From assembly GCA_964449275.1 (NCBI GenBank), contig CAYVAM010000102.1:1-14221 (forward strand): DNA of 14,221 nt, read 5' to 3'. The translations under genes and the position numbers were made by a program. The notes below the pieces were generated by a model. The model was not told the origin of the DNA. It worked only from the letters and a program-made list of their open reading frames with translations, and ran no database searches. This document shows positions 7,573-13,945 of the stretch, in pieces. Origin of the DNA: JAUVZF01 sp964449275 (lineage in GTDB: Bacteria > Planctomycetota > Phycisphaerae > FEN-1346). Within the stretch, counting starts at the first letter, position 1. Each line of letters opens with the position of its first letter.

Positions 7573-8366
7573 GTCGCAGACGAGGCGAATCTTCCGGCCG
7601 GCATAGGCTCGCAGCAGGACGACCAGGAACGCAATGAAGTTCCAGCCGCTCTTGGTGTCGGCCACCGTGTAGGTGATCCGGCCGGTGGCATAGTTGACAC
7701 CCCCGTAAACGACCTTCTTCTCGTTCTGGCCAGGGGCCGGAACCTCGGGCTGCTCGCCGACCGGCGCCCACATGCGGGCCAGCGTCGGATGACGATGAAT
7801 CTCCATCTCGTCTTGAAAAATCAGAACTTCCGGGGCGCTGCGCTGCGTCGCCCCTTTTTTAGCCGGCCCAGTTGCCGGCGAGCCCTCTGGTACGCCGCTT
7901 CGTCGCGTTTGCCCTTCAGGGTGTGTTTCGGGCGTTGGTAGGAGAAGCCTTCCTGATGCAAAATCCGGCGAATCTGATCGTCGCGGAAGCCAATACCGGT
8001 GACTTGGGCCATGTGTTCGGCCAGACGCCCCGCCGTCCAGGTCGAAAAGCCGTATCCGAGCTTCAGGGGCGAGGTCTGAACCACCTTCCGCAACGCTTTG
8101 CGAAACGCAGGCGTGGCCCGGCTGGTGCGGCCCGGGGGCTTGATCGGGTGCAGGGCGTTGATGCCGCCCATCCGGTAGAGCTTGCGAATCCGCTTGACCG
8201 TCTCGGGGCTGCACCCCAGCCGACCGGCAATCGTGGCGATGGTGTCGTTCGATTCGGACATCAGGATAATCAAACAGTTCCGGAAGACGCCGGCCGAGCC
8301 CGTGGTCAATCGCAGCCCATCGAGGGCGTCCCGCTGGCCGTCTGTGAGCTTGATACCGTATCCCAT
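7573..8366 (-). pseudogene. IS630-family transposase, two frames joined by -1 slippage, 3' truncated
   Basis: Frame 0 starts at ATG 8366 with AGGAGG five bases upstream and runs to TGA 7823-7821. It encodes an HTH/winged-helix DNA-binding half: SNDTIATIAGRLGCSPETVK, GGINALHPIKPPGRTSRATP, FSTWTAGRLAEHMAQVTGIG. The DDE catalytic half lies in the -1 frame: EVLIFQDEMEIHRHPTLARM, VYGGVNYATGRITY, AYAGRKIRLVCD. The shift site is A_AAA_AAG at 7860-7854. The first catalytic Asp is in FQDE (residue 186 of the joined product) and the second in VCD (265). Sequence identity ends right there at 7573. About 80-100 residues, including the last catalytic Glu and the LIERLW-type segment, are missing, so the copy is inactive. 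The -1 frame continues open through antisense lamin-tail DNA to 7075. Confidence 0.87.
7854..7860 (-). promoter_or_regulatory. -1 ribosomal frameshift heptamer A_AAA_AAG
   Basis: On the minus strand the frame-0 codons read CTA AAA AAG GGG, giving the classical X_XXY_YYZ heptamer in the correct phase. Slipping back one base after AAG gives GGG GCG ACG CAG and enters the frame that encodes the DDE domain. Frame 0 ends 30 bases downstream of the heptamer at TGA 7823-7821. Programmed -1 frameshifting at A-runs is known for several IS families, including members of IS630. Confidence 0.8.
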
Positions 8367-8396
8367 GGCAGCCTCCTGGCGGCTCTGCCGCCGGAG
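8367..8396 (-). promoter_or_regulatory. Hairpin pairing the transposase Shine-Dalgarno sequence
   Basis: Read as RNA from the minus strand, CUCC-GGCGGC (8396-8387) pairs with GCCGCC-A-GGAG (8383-8373) around an AGA loop. This gives ten base pairs with one bulged A. The GGAG of the Shine-Dalgarno AGGAGG (8377-8372) is in the 3' arm, and ATG follows at 8366. The fold would hide the ribosome-binding site in longer transcripts that include the 5' arm. Similar shielding from read-through transcripts is known for IS10 and IS50. The pairing is directly visible; the regulatory role is inferred. Confidence 0.6.
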
Positions 8397-8482
8397 AACT
8401 CATCGGCCAACATGGATACGGAGGGTAAATCATTCTGCGTTCCTACTTAGAAGCAGGAGCAACACGTCCCGCCTCGCCTCCT

Positions 8483-8734
8483 CAGATCGACACCAAGACG
8501 GCGATGGACTACCGACGGCAGACCGACAAGGTATTCGCCCAGGGGACGCCGGCCCAGCGCAAGCAGTTGCTGCGAATCTGGGTCGAGAAAGTGACACTGG
8601 CTCCGGAACACCTGGAGGTGGAGGTCACCTACCGCGTCCCGGAGCCTGTGGTGAATAGCGTGGTAGCGGGGGGCCGCTATGTACCCTTTCACATCAGGGC
8701 GGCGTTGTGGCAAAGGCTCCGGCACGCGGCCTGA
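8483..8734 (+). pseudogene. C-terminal fragment of a large serine recombinase
   Basis: The frame encodes an 84-residue tail: MDYRRQTDKVFAQGTPAQRK, QLLRIWVEKVTLAPEHLEVE, VTYRVPEPVVNSVVAGGRYV, ending RLRHAA and TGA at 8732-8734. The sequence around FAQGTPAQRKQLLR, followed by an alternating beta strand and YRVPEP, is typical of the end of recombinase-family (large serine integrase/resolvase) proteins. There is no catalytic domain and no proper start. The in-frame sequence continues upstream of ATG 8504 (QIDTKTA) until it meets the IS630 leader, so the rest was removed on that side. It precedes, rather than follows, the N-terminal recombinase fragment at 9346. Confidence 0.8.
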
Positions 8735-8809
8735 GGCCTCTTGCGAAGCCCCAACCGGAGGCGGGCCAGCGGTCCAAAGGAAATTCGAGGCCGATGACGC
8801 GGCGCCACA
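8735..8809. other. Short spacer between fragments
   Basis: No gene or repeat is evident. It separates the recombinase-tail stop codon from the stop codon of the oppositely oriented PEP-CTERM fragment. Confidence 0.4.
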
Positions 8810-8905
8810 TCATGTCCTCCGCCGCCTCAGCAGCACGCCCAGCCCTCCAACGGCCAGGAGGGCCAACGTGGCGGGTTCGAGTGTGACGGGCTCGGAGCCA
8901 ACGCA
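8810..8905 (-). pseudogene. Orphan PEP-CTERM sorting tail
   Basis: The minus-strand frame ends with SEPVTLEPATLALLAVGGLG followed by VLLRRRRT and a stop at 8812-8810. This is the standard architecture of a PEP-CTERM signal: an EPATL motif (here LEP rather than the usual PEP), a hydrophobic helix and a terminal Arg cluster. It normally directs exosortase-dependent processing of exported proteins. The open frame continues upstream to 9298, but that part is antisense to the DUF2924 gene and is not credible coding. The tail is therefore a detached 3' end, with its body lost near 8905. Confidence 0.72.
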
Positions 8906-9007
8906 ATTCTTGCTGCTCTGGCGGTCCGTGATAGAATCTTCAGAAAGGCCGATGGCGGTCGTCGGCTGGAAGCCATCCGGGAAATCCCGGCGTACAAGCG
9001 TGAGCTT

Positions 9008-9349
9008 TTGGTGCGGCGCCTGGCGTACCGCATCCAGGAACTGGCCTTCGGCGGGTTGGCGGACGAGACGAAGACCCGGTTGCGGCAGGTGGCCAAGGAG
9101 CACCCCCTCAGCGGTGGACGCAAACGCCGGGACCGGCGCGTCCGTCGCCGCAACGTGCCCGTGGCGGGGACGCGGCTCATCCGGGAGTGGCAGGGTAGGC
9201 GGTACGAGGTCACAGTCCTCCGCGACGGCTTCGAGTTCGAGGGCCGCCGCTACCGGTCCCTGACGGCGGTCGCGCGGGCCATCACGGGGACCTATCACAG
9301 CGGGCCACGGTTCTTCGGCCTCCAGCCGGCCGGGAAGGAGGCGTCATGA
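9008..9349 (+). CDS. DUF2924 domain-containing protein, N-terminus probably lost
   Basis: From about 9008 the frame encodes LVRRLAYRIQELAFGGLADE, then KRRDRRVRRRNVPVAGTRLI, REWQGRRYEVTVLRDGFEFE and GRRYRSLTAVARAITGTYHS, ending in RFFGLQPAGKEAS. This is the DUF2924 pattern (VRRLAYRIQEL...PGTRLIREW...YRSLTAVARAITG). DUF2924 genes typically sit just upstream of a large serine recombinase in phage-like or integrated elements, and here the stop overlaps the recombinase start (ATGA at 9346-9349). The usual 40-50 residue N-terminal part is not visible. The upstream in-frame sequence reads AIREIPAYKRE and merges toward the PEP-CTERM fragment. The start given (TTG) is only nominal, with no ribosome-binding site seen. 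Confidence 0.78.
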   Translation: MVRRLAYRIQELAFGGLADETKTRLRQVAKEHPLSGGRKRRDRRVRRRNVPVAGTRLIREWQGRRYEVTVLRDGFEFEGRRYRSLTAVARAITGTYHSGPRFFGLQPAGKEAS

Positions 9350-9531
9350 TCCAGGCGGCCGTCCAGACCGAGCGCGCCACCGTCCGCTGCGCCGTGTACA
9401 CCCGCAAGAGCCACGAGGAAGGGCTTGACCAGGACTTCAACTCCCTCGACGCCCAGCGCGAGGCCTGCGAGGCCTACATCGCCAGCCAGAAGCACGACGG
9501 ATGGGCCCTCCTGCCGGACCGCTACGACGAT
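9346..9531 (+). pseudogene. N-terminal fragment of a large serine recombinase
   Basis: ATG at 9346 overlaps the DUF2924 stop, indicating translational coupling. The 62 retained residues contain VRCAVYTRKSHEEGLDQDFN, with the catalytic Ser22 and neighbouring Arg20, then SLDAQREACEAYIASQKHDG and the strand ending DRYDD. In intact relatives this continues with a GGFSG-type segment. Here identity stops after DD at 9531, where the 52-base palindrome begins, and the frame ends at TAA in its loop (9552-9554). The rest of the resolvase domain and the whole DNA-binding domain are missing, so it is inactive. Confidence 0.86.
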
Positions 9532-9583
9532 GACACCTCCCCGATTCTCTCATAACACCTGGTACAAGAATCGGGGAGGCGTC
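9532..9583. repeat. 52-base imperfect palindrome at a gene-gene junction
   Basis: The left arm GACACCTCCCCGATTCT (9532-9548) and right arm AGAATCGGGGAGGCGTC (9567-9583) are inverted copies matching at 16 of 17 positions, around an 18-base loop. Recombinase homology ends at 9531, and the oppositely oriented secreted-protein frame appears to change at 9584, so the palindrome fills the joint exactly. It could be a REP-like or miniature element, a pair of transposon ends, or a bidirectional terminator. No U-run follows either arm. Confidence 0.8.
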
Positions 9584-9829
9584 AGTGTTGTTCGCCCAGT
9601 AGACCTTCGCGAAATCGGTCTCCATGACGATGCGGTTGGCCTCGTTCACGTCCTCGTTCAGGTACAACCGGGCCAGGGCGCCTTCCAGGCCGTCGCCCTC
9701 CGCCTTCTTCTCCAACGTCTCCGTCCGGCGTGCGTCGTATTCGGCAAACCGCGCCGCCCGATCGGCAACACCGGCGGTCGCAGACAGCCCTAGGAACACA
9801 ACGACAATCACGATCACCGATAGCCGCAC
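9584..9829 (-). pseudogene. 5' fragment of a small secreted protein gene
   Basis: A GTG start at 9829 gives MRLSVIVIVVVFLGLSATAG, a strong signal peptide core, followed by a charged helical segment (VADRAARFAEYDARRTETLE, then KKAEGDGLEGALARLYLNED and ANRIVMETDFAKVYWANNT). It begins only 25 bases after the stop of the methyltransferase/PQQ gene, with AGGTGG about ten bases upstream, so it is probably the last gene of that operon. After WANNT the frame enters the palindrome and then antisense recombinase DNA, so the natural C-terminus is lost. I do not recognise the family. The surviving part resembles the region after the signal peptide in some planctomycete exported proteins, which is a weak impression. 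Confidence 0.6.
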
Positions 9830-9854
9830 AAAACGTCGCGCCCACCTGTTGTTG

Positions 9855-12800
9855 TTACAACTTTTCGACCTTCAACGGCGTGAAGTCGACCACGGCATTA
9901 TCCATGGCAAAGCCGACGTGGGTGATGGACTTCAGCGGCCGGGCCAGTTTCGCTTCGACGGTCGTCCCCGCAGCCACCAGCCGGACCCGCTGGGACGCTA
10001 GGTCCACCTCGACGACGAGGTCGACGGGCTTTCCGACCTGGGCCGTGACGTCGACCTGCTTCGTCGTGCCGCCCTCGGCTAGGCTCCCCTGTACAATCAT
10101 GGCCTTCTGTGGCTTGAAACGAATGCCGCACTTCACCAGTTTGGCCACTTCCGGACCGTCGCCGAAAACGACGAACCCATTGACGAGGAAGCCCTTCGCG
10201 CCGGGCACCGTCATACGGGTCCGGAGGGTCACCTTCCCCACGAGGGCCTTGGGGCACTTTGTAAGCGCCAGGCCCGTCTCTTTGGCCTGGCCGGTGGGAA
10301 TCAGGCGGTACCCGGGCTTCGATTGGATGACGCGGCACCGGGCAACGCGCGAGAAGTCGCCGGACTTGTCCACCTCGGGCGGCTTCAGGTAATCGGGTTC
10401 CTCGGGTTCGTCGGAGATGACCTGCACCGGTGCCGTGCCGGCTTCGGTCGGCAGCGCCTCTGCGCCGTCGGCGGCCAGGCACGAGACCTTTCCGTCGAGC
10501 GAGGCCAAGACGACTCGGCCCGGGACGGCCGCCATGCCGTCGAAGACGGGCGGCGCATCGAGGCGGTACCGGGCCATTGGCTTGCCCGAGGTCTTGCTCA
10601 CGATCCAGACCCGGCCACCGTGCCGGCCTGCCAAGGCCTCGGCCTGCTTCCGGAGGAGACGCTGTACGCTGGGATCGTCGGGCAGGCGGAAGGCCCGGCG
10701 TTCATCGATGAAGTCGGGATGGCCGGCCAGGACGAGGGCATTGCCGGCGGCCACCAGGGCTCGCACCTGCACAGCCGGCTGGTCCAGGTTCCATTGGTAG
10801 CGTACGGCCGTCAGGTCTTCGGTCGGGAACGCCCGACGCAGTTTCCAGTCGGAGGAATCGGCGTTGCGGTACGACGACCGCCGATTCATCTTGCCTCCCG
10901 ACCGGTTGACGCGATCGGCGGCCTTGGCCGCGACCGTCTTGTCGGCCCCGAAGAGGTGGTGTTCGAGCACGGAGGCGTTGACGTAGTACTGCGGCTTCCG
11001 GCCATACCCGTACACCCGCTGGTCGTCGACGGCGAGGATGCGGCCGGCCGGCACGTACCGGGCGGCGCGGAACCAGCCCCCGTAACCGCCCGTCACCCGC
11101 CGGCCGTACGTCCAGAACGACCGGTGGAACCACGAGTCGTCCAGGAACCCGATCTGGCAAAACAGGTGCGACACCTCGTCGTGCTGATCCATCCGGTTCT
11201 CGACGGGAATCTCGACCCGCGTGCCGTCGGGCTGAATCCGCTGCGACCGCATATACAGGTGCGTGCCGTCGTACGAGAGCACGTCCGACAACGCCACCGG
11301 CATGTTCAGGCCCTGGACGTGGATCTGCATGTTCTTGCCGGTCTTGGGATCCGTCTCGCCCCAGACGGTCTCGCCGAGTTTCTTGCCGGTCATCGGGTCC
11401 AGCCGGAGGAACCGGATGCCGCCGTCCAGATACATCGAGCGTCCGGCGGTACAGTAGAGCACACCGTCGACCACCAGCACGCTGCCGTGCACCCGCCAGG
11501 CCGATTCCACCTGGTTGTAGGCGACGATGCGACGGTCCATCGGTGCGGCCCGGTACCGCCAAGCGAGGTTCCCGTCGGCCGCGCGAACGGCGTAGACGTA
11601 CCCGTCGGTCGAACCGAACAGCACCAGGCCGTTGTAGACGGTGGGCGGGGAATCAACGCGTCCGCCCGTAGCGTACGTCCAAACCGTTTTGCCGGATGCC
11701 AGGTCGAGGGCGTGGACGGTATGGGTGTCGACGGCCGCGACGTACACGCGTCCGCCGGCCACTACGGGGGCGCTGAGCCGGCCGCCCACGTCCGCGGTCC
11801 AGGCCCGTTTCAGATCCGTTGGCACGTCGGCCGAGGTGCCGCCCGAACGGGCCGCGTCGTGGCGGTAGGTGGGCCAGTCCGTGCCCTTCCGGCCGATCGA
11901 TTTCGGCTGATCGACTTTCCCGTAGGCCGGGCCGCGCTCCAGCCGGCCGGCTTCCGCGAGATCGGCCTTGGACGGTTCGGCCACCGGCCCGGGGGCCAGC
12001 GCGTTGAAGCCGTTCAGTTTGGCTTCGAGGTAACATCCGCACGAGTGCATCGGCGCGTACACCATGCCATTGCACGGCAGGACGCCGTAGATGCATCCGC
12101 CGCGGACCCAGTGATGGGTCTCCCAGTGTTCGGTGGCCGGGTCGATGAACTCGATGCCGGTGCGCGAGGTCATGATGTACCGCTGAGTGGCCTTGGCGGG
12201 ATAGCAGCGGTGGTGGAACCAGTAAATCTTGACGTCGGGCGGGAACTCCTTCCGCACCTTGCCGGTGCGCGGGTCCATGCCGGTGAACACCCCGGAGTTG
12301 TGTCCGCTGGCGATGGCGCCCGACCAGACAAGCCCGTCCATCACGAAAAGGTCGCGCAGTGACTGGTGACCGGACGGATGCTGTTTGCCTTGCCAAAGCG
12401 TTTTGCCGTCGGCCGCCGAGAGCGCGGTGATGCGGCCGTTGTTGCCGGCAAAGAGGACGACGTCTTCGTAGAGCAGGGTGCGCGGGCCGGTACTCGTATG
12501 GACGGGCATGTTGGCGGCAATCGGTTCACTGGCCCAGAGGCGTTTGCCGTCCGACGGACTGAGGCACACGACGCGTTCGCCGTCATAGAAGATGATATGC
12601 CGAGCATCGGCCGCCAGCGAACACGGCGCAACGGGCGCCTCGATCTTCCAGCGGGGCCGGCCGGTGGCGACGTCGTAGGCGGCGATACGGCGCCGAGTAC
12701 CCTTCCAAGCCCAATCGCTGTTGGCCCGGCGCGTGTTGGCCCAGACATAGGCGTCGCACCGGCGCCACGCGGGCAGGGGCGAGGGCTCCAGGCCCACCAC

Positions 12801-13751
12801 CGCCAGCATCAGACCGTCGGAAACCAGAATCTCGCGCGTGTGATCGCTGCCTGCGAAGGTGTGGACGACCTTGCCGGAGGCCGCGTCGAGCGCGGTGACA
12901 GGCGCTTCGAGCGAAAGCGTCGTGTACACCCGGTCGCCGACGGCAACCAGCCGGCGAAGCAGGTGAGCCGGTCCGCTCTTGAGCGGCCACTGGTGGGTGT
13001 TCCACTGTTCGACCGGGCGTTTCCAGAGCAGCGTCCCGCTGAACGCGTCTCGGGCCACCAGGCGCCACTCGGCGGGCAGTTGGACCGAGGCCGTGGGCCC
13101 CTCGTCCATGATGTAGAAGAGCCGGCCGCCCGCCGCCACCAGCGACGTCATGCTGGCCATGTGATCGTGATGACGGGCCCACCGCGGGCCGCCGACCCAC
13201 TGGAGCCGGCGCGGCGGGCCGACGACGGTATCCTTCGAGACGGGATTGCCGCTGGCGTCGTGCAGGTAGTGGGTCCATTCGTCCATCGCCTCGGGCCGGG
13301 GCTTGACGGTGGTCTTGCCGGCCACGTGGGCCGACCCGCCTGGTGCCAGCACGCGCGTCACCTCGCGCATCGGCACCTGGCCGAGGTCGTCGGCCACGAG
13401 CAATGCGACCAGGCCGTCGGCGTAGGGCAGGCGGCTGCCGTCGAACCGGTCGACCGACACGCGCCCGTACAGGCCTTGTGCGCGGACGTGGGCCCGCGCC
13501 TTCTCGACGTCCGCCGGGTCGGTCTCCAGGCTGTGGACGAGGTACGCCTCGTCGGCGCCGAGGGCGCCGGTGAGCTGGCCGTCGCCGCACCCGACGTGGA
13601 TGATCAGACCGCCCGTCACGCCCGTGGCGTCGAGGATGCGTCGGGCCTGCTGCTCGGCGTCGGCCGCGTGGGTGGCGGCGGTGACGCCCAAGAGGAGCCC
13701 CATTACAACAAGGCCCGCCGCAGCGGCGCGGGACGCAAGTCGACTTCTCAT
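9855..13751 (-). CDS. Secreted methyltransferase-like domain fused to a PQQ-type beta-propeller
   Basis: This protein has 1298 residues. ATG 13751 is preceded by GAGGAG at a good distance. Residues 1-29 are a signal peptide (cleavage after THA). Residues 35-150 have a class I SAM-methyltransferase fold pattern: motif I as LIIHVGCGDGQL (residues 49-60), then DRFDGSRLPYADG and VTRVLAPGGSAHVAG. A linker with EWTHYLHDASGNPV and GGPRWARHHDHMAS leads into a long series of PQQ/BamB-like propeller blades, for example VARDAFSGTLLWKRP, ALSAADGKTLWQ, ALDLASGKTVWTYA and AVRAADGNLAWRYR. A conserved-looking PMHSCGCYLEAKLNGFNAL lies between blade sets. The last 160 residues form a beta-sandwich with no Trp-rich blades. 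Similar fusions are common in Planctomycetota and have no established function. Since the protein is exported, SAM-dependent methylation is doubtful. A sensor or binding role for polysaccharide or redox cofactor is inference. Confidence 0.92.
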   Translation of the reverse strand: MRSRLASRAAAAGLVVMGLLLGVTAATHAADAEQQARRILDATGVTGGLIIHVGCGDGQLTGALGADEAYLVHSLETDPADVEKARAHVRAQGLYGRVSVDRFDGSRLPYADGLVALLVADDLGQVPMREVTRVLAPGGSAHVAGKTTVKPRPEAMDEWTHYLHDASGNPVSKDTVVGPPRRLQWVGGPRWARHHDHMASMTSLVAAGGRLFYIMDEGPTASVQLPAEWRLVARDAFSGTLLWKRPVEQWNTHQWPLKSGPAHLLRRLVAVGDRVYTTLSLEAPVTALDAASGKVVHTFAGSDHTREILVSDGLMLAVVGLEPSPLPAWRRCDAYVWANTRRANSDWAWKGTRRRIAAYDVATGRPRWKIEAPVAPCSLAADARHIIFYDGERVVCLSPSDGKRLWASEPIAANMPVHTSTGPRTLLYEDVVLFAGNNGRITALSAADGKTLWQGKQHPSGHQSLRDLFVMDGLVWSGAIASGHNSGVFTGMDPRTGKVRKEFPPDVKIYWFHHRCYPAKATQRYIMTSRTGIEFIDPATEHWETHHWVRGGCIYGVLPCNGMVYAPMHSCGCYLEAKLNGFNALAPGPVAEPSKADLAEAGRLERGPAYGKVDQPKSIGRKGTDWPTYRHDAARSGGTSADVPTDLKRAWTADVGGRLSAPVVAGGRVYVAAVDTHTVHALDLASGKTVWTYATGGRVDSPPTVYNGLVLFGSTDGYVYAVRAADGNLAWRYRAAPMDRRIVAYNQVESAWRVHGSVLVVDGVLYCTAGRSMYLDGGIRFLRLDPMTGKKLGETVWGETDPKTGKNMQIHVQGLNMPVALSDVLSYDGTHLYMRSQRIQPDGTRVEIPVENRMDQHDEVSHLFCQIGFLDDSWFHRSFWTYGRRVTGGYGGWFRAARYVPAGRILAVDDQRVYGYGRKPQYYVNASVLEHHLFGADKTVAAKAADRVNRSGGKMNRRSSYRNADSSDWKLRRAFPTEDLTAVRYQWNLDQPAVQVRALVAAGNALVLAGHPDFIDERRAFRLPDDPSVQRLLRKQAEALAGRHGGRVWIVSKTSGKPMARYRLDAPPVFDGMAAVPGRVVLASLDGKVSCLAADGAEALPTEAGTAPVQVISDEPEEPDYLKPPEVDKSGDFSRVARCRVIQSKPGYRLIPTGQAKETGLALTKCPKALVGKVTLRTRMTVPGAKGFLVNGFVVFGDGPEVAKLVKCGIRFKPQKAMIVQGSLAEGGTTKQVDVTAQVGKPVDLVVEVDLASQRVRLVAAGTTVEAKLARPLKSITHVGFAMDNAVVDFTPLKVEKL

Positions 13752-13799
13752 GGCATGGCTCCTCAGTGGGATCGCGTTGGACCGCTATTCCTTCGATTA

Positions 13800-13817
13800 A
13801 ACCGGCAGAACCGGCAC
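13800..13817. repeat. Two tandem 9-base units upstream of the PQQ gene
   Basis: AACCGGCAG (13800-13808) is followed directly by AACCGGCAC (13809-13817), differing at one position. It lies about 50 bases before the start codon of the methyltransferase/PQQ gene. It could be a binding site for a regulator contacting one face of the helix, but two copies of a short GC-rich word may be chance. Confidence 0.25.
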
Positions 13818-13846
13818 AATCATCGCGGAAATCCGTGACGAGGTTA

Positions 13847-13868
13847 AGAGCCTATCCGGATGGGCTCT
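13847..13868 (-). terminator. 22-base palindrome between the two PQQ-type genes
   Basis: AGAGCC-T-ATCCGGAT-G-GGCTCT is symmetric about the centre of CCGG, with 10 of 11 pairs perfect and one T/G mismatch. It lies in the 194-base gap between the stop of the upstream propeller gene (13946) and the start of the 1298-residue gene (13751). As RNA it gives a hairpin followed by only a weak U tract (UUAACC), so termination would be inefficient. It could instead be an operator or a remnant of a mobile-element end. Confidence 0.35.
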
Positions 13869-13945
13869 AAGCAGGGCTGCAGCCTAGCGGAGAACGTGCG
13901 GCGGTCGGAACGGCTGCCACGCGTTAAACCCTTATGAAACGGGCG

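Larger units (their letters stand above)
7573..8460 (-). mobile_element. Truncated IS630-family insertion sequence
   Basis: The element includes the transposase remnant and its upstream leader. Its left end here (the transposase 3' side) has been lost at 7573. Its other end lies somewhere in 8397-8480, because recombinase-tail coding begins by about 8483. I could not identify a terminal inverted repeat or the TA target duplication typical of IS630. The flanking genes differ (lamin-tail gene on one side, recombinase tail on the other), so this is not a simple insertion into one gene. Confidence 0.7.

Noticed and set aside
7075..8433. Single 452-codon minus frame across IS630 and the lamin-tail gene
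   Set aside because: Only about 7573-7854 is genuine transposase (the -1 frame). Upstream is out of frame with the HTH half, and downstream is antisense to the lamin-tail gene.
8932..9298. N-terminal extension of the PEP-CTERM fragment
   Set aside because: It is antisense to the DUF2924 gene, which is clearly coding on the plus strand. Only the terminal sorting signal is credible.
7573..9831. A composite transposon or integron bounded by the IS630 remnant and the 52-base palindrome
   Set aside because: No matching ends, target duplications or attC-like features were found. The contents are gene fragments without intact cargo.
10323..13838. Two long plus-strand open frames (679 and 490 codons) opposite the propeller gene
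   Set aside because: Both lie wholly antisense to a strongly supported 1298-codon gene and show no recognisable motifs.
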